From: an uncultured Flavobacterium sp.
Lineage (GTDB): Bacteria > Bacteroidota > Bacteroidia > Flavobacteriales > Flavobacteriaceae
DNA length: 6,062 nt
Direction of reading: 5' to 3'
Assembly (NCBI RefSeq): GCF_946482535.1
Contig: NZ_CAMLRU010000158.1
Coordinates: 1 to 6,062 of the forward strand
How positions within the stretch are numbered: the stretch's first letter is position 1; each line of letters begins with the position of its first letter. Shown piece after piece: positions 1 to 6,062 of the stretch. Position numbers and translations under genes: made by a program. The notes under the pieces were generated by a model, which was given only the letters and a program-made list of their open reading frames with translations, searched no databases and was not told where the DNA came from.

Positions 1-1
1 G

Positions 2-238
2 CCTTTGAACATCGAAACTAACAAAACTAAAAAGTATTGTCGTTTCAAAAAATCAGGTATCAAATATGTAGATTACAAAGATCCTGACTTCTTATTGAAA
101 TTCGTAAACGAGCAAGGTAAAATTTTGCCACGTCGTTTAACCGGAACTTCATTAAAATACCAAAGAAAAGTGTCTGTAGCGGTTAAAAGAGCTCGTCACT
201 TAGCTTTAATGCCATACGTGGCCGACTTATTAAAATAA
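2..238 (+). CDS. rpsR: 30S ribosomal protein bS18, 5'-truncated by window edge
   Basis: Small-subunit ribosomal protein bS18, which binds bS6 on the 30S platform near the 3' end of 16S rRNA. The visible 78 codons carry the conserved core: a KKYCRFKK segment, an [17 protein letters not shown] segment and the basic [22 protein letters not shown] tail, ending at TAA 236-238. The reading frame continues upstream through a Pro codon at 2-4. The TTG at 5-7 is therefore an internal Leu, not the start; from the family I expect roughly 20 more residues outside the window. The next gene, rplI, follows after 68 nt, the usual bacterial rpsF-rpsR-rplI order. In the Flavobacterium johnsoniae ribosome, bS18 with bS6 and bS21 is reported to form the pocket that hides the anti-Shine-Dalgarno sequence; whether the same holds here is inference. 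Confidence 0.97.
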   Translation, partial: PLNIETNKTKKYCRFKKSGIKYVDYKDPDFLLKFVNEQGKILPRRLTGTSLKYQRKVSVAVKRARHLALMPYVADLLK

Positions 239-257
239 TAATTAAACAATAGTTGTT

Positions 258-280
258 GTCTCGTTGCAACACAACGAGAC
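258..280 (+). promoter_or_regulatory. Perfect 9-bp hairpin in the rpsR-rplI spacer
   Basis: The arms GTCTCGTTG (258-266) and CAACGAGAC (272-280) are exact reverse complements around a 5-nt loop, CAACA. The stem is stable for so AT-rich a spacer. No U-run follows, so it is not a standard intrinsic terminator. It starts 20 nt after the rpsR stop and ends 26 nt before the rplI start. It could be an mRNA processing or stability element, a partial attenuator that sets the bS18:bL9 ratio, or a protein-binding site. Only the structure is seen; the function is inference. Confidence 0.7.
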
Positions 281-293
281 TAACTTCTCTAAT

Positions 294-299
294 AAAGGA
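294..299 (+). promoter_or_regulatory. Shine-Dalgarno-like AAAGGA before rplI
   Basis: AAAGGA lies 7 nt before the rplI ATG at 307, a good distance for a ribosome binding site, and supports that start. The other internal starts in this window (933, 1481, 3550) have no comparable purine box, as is usual in Bacteroidota, where the anti-SD is largely hidden. Whether this box works as an SD or only resembles one is unknown. Confidence 0.5.
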
Positions 300-306
300 C
301 AACAAC

Positions 307-747
307 ATGGAATTGATCTTAAAACAAGACGTTCAAAATTTAGGTTTTAAAGACGATGTAGTAACAGTAAAAAACGGTTACGGTCGTAATTACCTAATCC
401 CGCAAGGTTTTGCTACTTTAGCAACACCTTCTGCCAAAAAAGTATTAGCTGAAAATTTAAAACAAAGAGCTTTCAAAGAAGCTAAAATTGTTGATGATGC
501 TAAGAAATTGGCTGAAGCTTTAAAAGCTTTAGAAATTAAAATCACTGCCAAAGCCGGTGGAGAAAAATTATTCGGTTCGATTACTAACATTGATATCGCT
601 GCTGCTTTAGAAGCTGCCGGTCAACCAATCGACAGAAAGTTTATTACCTCTGGTGTAGTAAAACGTATCGGTAAATACAACGCTACTGTGAGATTACACA
701 GAGAAGTAGTAATCGAATTGCCATACGAAATTGTAGCTGAGAAATAA
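307..747 (+). CDS. rplI: 50S ribosomal protein bL9
   Basis: Large-subunit ribosomal protein bL9 (146 aa), an elongated protein that binds 23S rRNA near the base of the L1 stalk. The N-terminal domain carries the family signature at residues 13-32: GFKDDVV, then VKNGYGRNYLIPQG. A long lysine- and alanine-rich connecting helix covers about residues 41-75. The C-terminal domain opens with GGEKLFGSIT and ends in a VRLHREVVIELPYEIV strand pair. Length is close to the usual 147-150 aa. ATG 307 is chosen because MELILKQDV matches the family N-terminus and an AAAGGA box sits 7 nt upstream. The frame stays open back to a TTG at 253, but that extension would translate through the 258-280 hairpin and has no bL9 counterpart. 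The gene is co-directional with rpsR and closed by a strong terminator at 768-798. Confidence 0.98.
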   Translation: MELILKQDVQNLGFKDDVVTVKNGYGRNYLIPQGFATLATPSAKKVLAENLKQRAFKEAKIVDDAKKLAEALKALEIKITAKAGGEKLFGSITNIDIAAALEAAGQPIDRKFITSGVVKRIGKYNATVRLHREVVIELPYEIVAEK

Positions 748-767
748 TATTTCGATATACAAATCAG

Positions 768-798
768 AAAGTCCCGATTAACGTCGGGATTTTTTTTT
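768..798 (+). terminator. Intrinsic terminator after rplI
   Basis: A GC-rich stem, TCCCGA (772-777) with TCGGGA (784-789), is extended inward by a T-G pair and outward by a G-T wobble and A-T pairs. The loop is TAAC and nine Ts follow directly (790-798). It lies 20 nt after the rplI stop and has all the marks of a Rho-independent terminator ending the rpsR-rplI transcript. The run of As before the stem (768-770) makes weaker bidirectional activity possible. Confidence 0.93.
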
Positions 799-800
799 GA

Positions 801-876
801 AGCTTTTTCCCGCTATACATTACAATCTTTTGCGCCGAACACCGGCACAAAAGGATTTTCATTGCTATCGGGGCTA
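801..876 (+). repeat. Interspersed palindromic repeat element
   Basis: The core is an inverted repeat: TTTTGCGCCG (828-837) and CGGCACAAAA (843-852) around the loop AACAC, with one mismatch (C833/A847). It extends outward through ATC (825-827) and GAT (854-856) with one bulged G. The mismatch becomes a G-U pair if the minus strand is transcribed. Short outer arms, CCCG (809-812) with CGGG (869-872) and AGC (801-803) with GCT (873-875), enclose the whole. The element has no coding capacity and begins 2 nt after the rplI terminator T-run. From memory, near-identical sequences running from TAGCCCCGAT to AGCGGGA on the complementary strand occur many times between genes in Flavobacterium. That is recall, not a search. 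A backup terminator or REP-like role is possible. The outer limits are approximate. Confidence 0.6.
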
Positions 877-883
877 GAACAAA

Positions 884-931
884 CCTCAAAACCTTAGAAC
901 CTCAGTGCCTTAGTACCTTAGAACCTTTGAA
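884..931 (+). repeat. Six-copy degenerate octamer tandem array
   Basis: Six consecutive 8-bp units run without a break: CCTCAAAA, CCTTAGAA, CCTCAGTG, CCTTAGTA, CCTTAGAA and CCTTTGAA. The consensus is CCTTAGAA. The first two bases are invariant CC, position 3 is always T and position 5 is A in five of six copies. The array ends one base before the ATG at 933, so it forms the whole immediate leader of that gene. Read out of phase, the units resemble the Bacteroidota -7 box (TACCTTAG at 914-921, AACCTTTG at 922-929, compared with TAnnTTTG). I recall similar period-8 arrays upstream of genes in other Flavobacterium genomes but cannot verify this here. Confidence 0.75.
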
Positions 932-932
932 A

Positions 933-1406
933 ATGAAATACAAAAGACTCACCAAAGAACAATTCGAAGCCTTGCACCAAGAATTCAGCAATTTCCTGGC
1001 TACACAATCTATCGATAAAACCGAATGGGATTCAATTAAAGCCAACAAACCCGAAGTAGCCGAACAAGAACTGGACGTGTTCTCCGATTTGATTTGGGAA
1101 GGTGTTTTGACCAATGCCCAATACTTAGAACACTTCTCTAAAAACCATATCTTCCTTTTTCACTGTCAGGAAAAACTAATTCAGTCGATAGTCTTGAAAA
1201 GTTTAGAACCACAAGTCAATTTCATGGAGAAAGAAGGTTTACAATGGTTAAGCGACAACCTTTTCACCGATACCGTTGAAATTCATTTGGGCAAAAAAGA
1301 ATACGAACAAGAGCGAAATACCGCTATTTTCGACTTAATAACCCAAGGCGCTATCTTGAGTGACGGACAATTGTACTTGCAAATCAACGGAATAATTCAA
1401 TCGTAA
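933..1406 (+). CDS. Small uncharacterised protein, probably DUF6495 family
   Basis: A 157-aa soluble protein with no signal peptide, membrane segment or enzyme motif that I can recognise, so its function is unknown. It looks mostly helical: a KRLTKEQFEALHQEFSNFLA opening helix, an acidic patch EVAEQELDVFSDLIWEGV near residues 41-58, and an amphipathic middle (ILFLFHC-type segment, about residues 70-100). The C-terminal part, about residues 118-157, is a charged KKEYEQERN helix followed by a possible strand, DGQLYLQINGII. From memory this matches a family of unknown function (DUF6495) found in Flavobacteriaceae, often between rplI and ligA; I hold the family name loosely. ATG 933 is preferred over the in-frame TTG at 927, which lies inside the octamer array. 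Codon use resembles the neighbouring genes, with no sign of transfer. Confidence 0.88.
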   Translation: MKYKRLTKEQFEALHQEFSNFLATQSIDKTEWDSIKANKPEVAEQELDVFSDLIWEGVLTNAQYLEHFSKNHIFLFHCQEKLIQSIVLKSLEPQVNFMEKEGLQWLSDNLFTDTVEIHLGKKEYEQERNTAIFDLITQGAILSDGQLYLQINGIIQS

Positions 1407-1428
1407 AGTTTATTTCCTTTTCAAAAAT

Positions 1429-3478
<2,050 letters not shown>

Positions 3479-3495
3479 CAATAGGCGAATGGTTT

Positions 3496-3528
3496 TTTGG
3501 AGACTTAATCATTTGGTGTTATTTTTTG
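3496..3528 (+). promoter_or_regulatory. Candidate Bacteroidota promoter, imperfect -7 box
   Basis: TTTG (3496-3499) lies 20 nt before TATTTTTTG (3520-3528). The spacing suits the Bacteroidota -33 TTTG / -7 TAnnTTTG promoter, but the -7 box has one extra T (TA, three bases, TTTG). If used, the transcript would start near 3533-3536 and leave a leader of about 15 nt before the ATG at 3550. No terminator is evident after ligA, so co-transcription with ligA is equally possible. Confidence 0.35.
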
Positions 3529-3555
3529 TTTTAATTTTAATCATCCAAAATGATT
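3507..3555 (+). repeat. Inverted repeat enclosing the start codon of the 3550 gene
   Basis: AATCATTTGG (3507-3516) is the reverse complement of CCAAAATGATT (3545-3555) apart from one bulged A. The start codon 3550-3552 sits inside the 3' arm and the spacer is 28 nt, very T-rich. A transcript starting upstream of 3507 (for example, read-through from ligA) could fold and hide the AUG. One starting inside the spacer could not. Confidence 0.45.
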
Positions 3556-4242
3556 TTTATGTTTAAAAAAGACAACTTATTAAAGTCATTGACCTTTAGC
3601 TATTTTATCATAGCAATTTTTGAGATTGTTTCAGAATATTTGGTTTATACTCCATTTATCTGTTCTTTAAAACCTTTGATTCCGGTACTTTTGGTTGTGG
3701 CTTATTTGGTAAGTTCTACCCAAAAGAACCCGATATTTGTAATGGTTTTATTGCTTTCAATGGTGGTGAATATACTGTTTATACCCAATACTCCCATCTG
3801 TCTTTATTATGCTTTAATCATCTTTACTATACACCGAGTTCTGATTATTTACTTAATTTTCTCTTTGCAAAAAGTAAAAGACTACATTCCGGTAGTCATT
3901 GCTACCATTCCTTTTCTTTTGATTTTCTTTTATTTGTTTGTTGAGACCAATGAAATTCCGGCCAATAGTTTTTACCTGTTGATTTTGCAAAACATATTGA
4001 TTTCTTTGTTTGCCGGTATTGCGCTCTCATCTTATGTGATGAATGATAACAAGCAAAACTCAGTGTTGTTAATCTCGGTGTTACTCTTTGTAATGTTGCA
4101 GTTTACGGTCTTTATTGAGAAGTACTTTTTAGTCAATGAATTTCAAAAACTATTCCGACCATTGGCTATGACTTTTAATGCATTGGCATTCTTTTCCTTG
4201 TATAAGTATGTAATCATCGCAGAAAAATCAAACAAGAATTGA
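3550..4242 (+). CDS. Eight-helix membrane protein, divergent YhhN (lysoplasmalogenase)-like
   Basis: A very hydrophobic inner-membrane protein of 230 aa with about eight predicted helices, near residues 13-33, 40-56, 61-78, 82-104, 112-131, 139-162, 170-189 and 203-223. Eight helices and this length fit the YhhN/TMEM86 family, which cleaves the vinyl ether bond of lysoplasmalogens. Family-like features are the SLKPLIPVLLVVAYL start of helix 2 (YhhN: FKPLLMP-type) and a helix-4 FTIHRVLIIYLI resembling the family's LxAHxxYI. The two acidic family positions seem lost: SMVVNILFI (70-78) stands where GD would be, and LFVMLQFTVF (179-188) where SDS would be. It may therefore be a non-catalytic relative, or a different eight-helix family. 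ATG 3559, giving MFKKDNLL, is an alternative start. The 3' end overlaps the convergent gene by 15 nt. The CDS is near certain; the family is tentative. Confidence 0.85.
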   Translation: MIFMFKKDNLLKSLTFSYFIIAIFEIVSEYLVYTPFICSLKPLIPVLLVVAYLVSSTQKNPIFVMVLLLSMVVNILFIPNTPICLYYALIIFTIHRVLIIYLIFSLQKVKDYIPVVIATIPFLLIFFYLFVETNEIPANSFYLLILQNILISLFAGIALSSYVMNDNKQNSVLLISVLLFVMLQFTVFIEKYFLVNEFQKLFRPLAMTFNALAFFSLYKYVIIAEKSNKN

Positions 4243-5142
4243 TTTCCCGTTACCGGATGCGTTTTTATCATCGTCAAAATAAAAATCTATACGACCCAAA
4301 TTAATTCCGTAGCAACCCACTTGATTGACCAAAACATCTTTGCCTTCTACGTTTTTTAGAATAGTAGGTTTGTCAAGAAAAGTGTGGGTATGTCCGCCTA
4401 TTATTAAGTCTATGTCTTTGGTCAGAGTCGCGAGCTTGGTATCACAAATCTTCTCCGGCTCATCTTTGTATTTGTAACCCAAATGCGAAAGACAAATCAC
4501 TAAATCACATTTTTGATCCTGTTTTAAAATCCGAGCCATATCTTGAGCTACAGTCAGCGGATCATTATAGATGGTTTCTTTGTAATTCTTTTTATCTACC
4601 AAGCCGTCTAAACCTACACCAAGCCCGAAAACCCCAACTTTTATACCGTCTTTGTTCAAAACTTTATATGGTTTAACATGGCCATTCATTACGGTATTTT
4701 TAAAATCATAATTGGCCGATACAAATTCAAAATTAGCATGGGGTAATTGCGCATACAAACCATCAATGCCATTGTCAAAATCATGATTTCCAATGGTAGC
4801 CAAGTCATATTGCATCATGCTCATCAACTTGAATTCTAATTCTCCGCCATAATAATTAAAATAAGGCGTTCCTTGAAAAATATCTCCGGCATCAAGCAAA
4901 AGCACATTGGGATTTTCTTTGCGAATACTGGCTATCAAAGCCGCTCTTCGGGCCACACCGCCCATATTAGGGTTTTTAGGATGATTCGCCGGAAACGGAT
5001 CTATATAACTGTGAACATCATTGGTGTGCAAAACAGTAAGATGCTTGGTAGTCACAGTTTTGAAACTGCTTAAAGAAAGTCCGCCAAGACTTAATAAGGT
5101 AGAACCGGCCGCTGTTTTTTGTATAAAATCCCTTCTTTTCAT
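4228..5142 (-). CDS. Tat-exported metallophosphoesterase, N-terminal half of a split 5'-nucleotidase
   Basis: A 304-aa calcineurin-like phosphoesterase of the UshA/5'-nucleotidase group, expected to hydrolyse phosphate esters with two metal ions in the periplasm. The N-terminus is a twin-arginine signal, KRRDFIQKTA (residues 2-11), followed by a modest hydrophobic stretch, so it should be exported folded by Tat. The metal-ligand motifs are all present: HTNDVH (D42, H44), DAGD (D87), GNHDFD (N119, H120), CLSHLG (H220) and GGHTHT (H251, H253). The protein stops at the end of this domain. UshA and most relatives continue into a C-terminal nucleotide-binding domain, and that domain is encoded by the gene just upstream on this strand (TAG at 5147-5149), 4 nt away. 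The two are surely co-transcribed, and the products probably act together. The substrate is not fixed by sequence: nucleotides, UDP-sugars and cyclic nucleotides are options. The 3' end overlaps the convergent membrane-protein gene by 15 nt. Confidence 0.95.
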   Translation of the reverse strand: MKRRDFIQKTAAGSTLLSLGGLSLSSFKTVTTKHLTVLHTNDVHSYIDPFPANHPKNPNMGGVARRAALIASIRKENPNVLLLDAGDIFQGTPYFNYYGGELEFKLMSMMQYDLATIGNHDFDNGIDGLYAQLPHANFEFVSANYDFKNTVMNGHVKPYKVLNKDGIKVGVFGLGVGLDGLVDKKNYKETIYNDPLTVAQDMARILKQDQKCDLVICLSHLGYKYKDEPEKICDTKLATLTKDIDLIIGGHTHTFLDKPTILKNVEGKDVLVNQVGCYGINLGRIDFYFDDDKNASGNGKSILV

Positions 5143-5146
5143 GATG

Positions 5147-5923
5147 CTATTCTTTACTGATTCTGATATCTTTATTGGCAGTTATGGTCTTGTTTTCCTT
5201 GAAATAATCAATAATGATATTTCGAAGCTTATAGTCTAAATCGTATTTTTCAACTCCTTTTTTAAAGAAGAGCATATTATCGCCACCGCCAACAAGATAA
5301 TCTGAAGTGACTACATAGTAAATTTTATTGAAGTCAAGCGGGTTTCCTTTGACCATAATAGTCTTAGGTTGGTTATCGGTACCAATGGTAAAAGTCAGCC
5401 CTTTTAAAGGATGAGGCTTTTTTTCGGTGATAATATAATTGACGATTTCCAAAATTTGTTCTCCTTTTAAACCAACTACAATGGCACTGTTTTCAAAAGG
5501 CATGATTTCGTAAGCATTTCTGGCTGTAACATTTCCTTTAGGTATGATGGTTCGGATACCGCCGTGATTAAGCAAACATATATCAATAGATTTCTTTTCT
5601 CTGAGTTGGAAAATGGCATTCGATTTTTCAAAAGTAATGTCGGATAAAAAATTACCCATTGGCGTTTGCCATTCGCCCGATTTGTCGATGGTTTCCGGAG
5701 CATTAGCCAAAACTAAGCTCAAATCTTTATCGATATTATCACGATAAGGCTTGATAAAGTTTTCAAGGTCAGCGACTTCTGTTTGTTTATCGGTAACTGC
5801 AATTTCTTTGCCTTCAATTCGGGTGAGGTAGTATTTTTTTTCCGCACAGGAAATAAGGCTTGTAAATGTTAATAATAAAACAAAAAGTTTTAATACAACG
5901 TTATAGTTTTTTAGTTTTACCAT
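5147..5923 (-). CDS. Lipoprotein with 5'-nucleotidase C-terminal domain only
   Basis: A 258-aa protein made of a lipoprotein signal peptide and one 5'-nucleotidase C-terminal domain. The signal has a basic start (KLKNY), a hydrophobic core at 9-24 and a lipobox LISC with the lipidated Cys at 26. In UshA-type enzymes this domain binds the nucleotide base and supplies arginines to the active site. Its hallmarks are visible: WQTPMGNFLSD (85-95), LNHGGIR (118-124), an RNAYEIMPFENSAIVV segment (135-150), GLKGEQILEIV (151-161) and SDYLVGGGDNM (207-217). No metallophosphoesterase domain is present; it lies in the next gene, 4 nt downstream. Each protein has its own export signal, so this is not a frameshifted single gene, and the gene order is the reverse of the domain order in fused enzymes. 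The lipid anchor may hold the partner at a membrane. ATG 5923 opens directly onto the signal peptide, which supports that start. Confidence 0.95.
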   Translation of the reverse strand: MVKLKNYNVVLKLFVLLLTFTSLISCAEKKYYLTRIEGKEIAVTDKQTEVADLENFIKPYRDNIDKDLSLVLANAPETIDKSGEWQTPMGNFLSDITFEKSNAIFQLREKKSIDICLLNHGGIRTIIPKGNVTARNAYEIMPFENSAIVVGLKGEQILEIVNYIITEKKPHPLKGLTFTIGTDNQPKTIMVKGNPLDFNKIYYVVTSDYLVGGGDNMLFFKKGVEKYDLDYKLRNIIIDYFKENKTITANKDIRISKE

Positions 5924-5944
5924 CGCTTTTGGCGCTAATTTTAG

Positions 5945-5952
5945 TAATTTTG
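5945..5952 (+). promoter_or_regulatory. Bacteroidota -7 box TAATTTTG in the divergent region
   Basis: TAATTTTG is an exact match to the Bacteroidota -7 consensus TAnnTTTG. It sits 19 nt before the ATG at 5972, implying a leader of roughly 12-15 nt. The nearest upstream TTTG (5928-5931) is only 13 nt away, shorter than the usual 19-21 nt, so the -33 element is uncertain. On the minus strand TACTTTTA (5969-5962) is a 7-of-8 match that could serve the lipoprotein gene. The 48-nt gap must hold both promoters, so they probably overlap. Confidence 0.45.
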
Positions 5953-5971
5953 TAATTCAAGTAAAAGTAGT

Positions 5972-6062
5972 ATGTTTTTAAATTACTTAAAGGATTTTTC
6001 AACAAAAAAAATTGTTAAGAATAGTTTATCCAATGTGAAGCATTTGGCATCGGACAACATCA
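5972..6062 (+). CDS. Start of an uncharacterised protein, possibly DUF6913 family (3' end outside window)
   Basis: The first 30 codons of an open frame that runs past the window edge. The translation begins MFLNYLKDFSTKKIVK and continues with a lysine-rich amphipathic stretch ending ASDNI. There is no signal peptide or membrane segment in what is visible. From memory this resembles the N-terminus of the flavobacterial DUF6913 family, often encoded just upstream of dapA; with so few residues the name is tentative and no function can be given. Support for a real gene comes from the exact -7 box at 5945-5952, the divergent arrangement with the lipoprotein gene and the open frame. The start lies too close to the edge to appear as a full-length reading frame. 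Confidence 0.7.
   Translation, partial: MFLNYLKDFSTKKIVKNSLSNVKHLASDNI

Noticed and set aside
5..7. TTG as the start of rpsR
   Set aside because: The frame is open upstream (Pro codon at 2-4) and bS18 has an N-terminal extension; this Leu is internal, so the gene is truncated by the window.
253..306. N-terminal extension of rplI from a TTG at 253
   Set aside because: It would translate through a structured hairpin and add residues absent from bL9; ATG 307 matches the family N-terminus and has an SD-like box.
801..931. CRISPR array or IS remnant in the repeat-rich gap
   Set aside because: There are no regularly spaced identical repeats with unique spacers, no transposase fragment and no clear target-site duplication.
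902..1114. Minus-strand reading frame opposite the 933 gene
   Set aside because: It is a shadow of the real plus-strand gene, with low-complexity Ser/Leu composition and no start context.
4243..4275. A bidirectional terminator near CCCGTTACCGG just inside the phosphoesterase gene
   Set aside because: Only about 3 bp can pair and the T-run is short; too weak to support.
5142..5147. A frameshift or broken single 5'-nucleotidase gene at the junction
   Set aside because: The C-domain gene lies upstream of the N-domain gene and each has its own signal peptide, so no single frameshift could join them into the normal fused order.
4873..5239. Plus-strand frames opposite the 5'-nucleotidase pair
   Set aside because: Both are antisense to genes with intact catalytic or signal motifs, and they show no domain features.

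Overview
The window looks like ordinary chromosome from a Bacteroidota bacterium, most likely Flavobacterium or a close relative. This rests on: an AT-rich sequence with short leaders mostly lacking Shine-Dalgarno sites; bS18, bL9 and LigA proteins that read as flavobacterial; a perfect TAnnTTTG -7 box; a Tat-exported/lipoprotein pair of 5'-nucleotidase halves; and intergenic palindromic and octamer repeats of a kind I remember from Flavobacterium genomes. No database search was possible, so the genus is an inference.

Layout. Positions 1-798 hold the end of a ribosomal protein operon: rpsR (bS18, 5' end outside the window), a 68-nt spacer with a perfect 9-bp hairpin and an SD-like AAAGGA, then rplI (bL9) and a strong intrinsic terminator. 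Positions 799-932 are non-coding and hold two unrelated repeats side by side: a palindromic element (about 801-876) and a six-copy degenerate octamer array (884-931) that runs up to the next start codon. A small uncharacterised cytoplasmic protein (933-1406, probably the DUF6495 family) follows. A long hairpin with a T-tract separates it from ligA (1481-3478), the complete NAD+-dependent DNA ligase. Next is an eight-helix membrane protein (3550-4242) that resembles a YhhN/TMEM86 lysoplasmalogenase that has lost the acidic residues I would expect in that family.

On the minus strand, converging on the membrane protein with a 15-nt overlap, is a two-gene unit read from 5923 down to 4228. The first gene is a lipoprotein carrying only the C-terminal nucleotide-binding domain of 5'-nucleotidases. 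The second, 4 nt downstream, is a Tat-exported protein carrying only the N-terminal metallophosphoesterase domain. Together they make up one UshA-type enzyme split in two, in reversed domain order and with two different export signals. A 48-nt divergent promoter region separates this unit from the first 30 codons of a further plus-strand gene (5972 to the window end, probably the DUF6913 family).

Most of the window is housekeeping. The parts most worth a second look are the split 5'-nucleotidase, the repeat pair upstream of 933, the acid-depleted YhhN-like protein and the rpsR-rplI hairpin. I see no phage, IS, CRISPR, tRNA or rRNA sequence.
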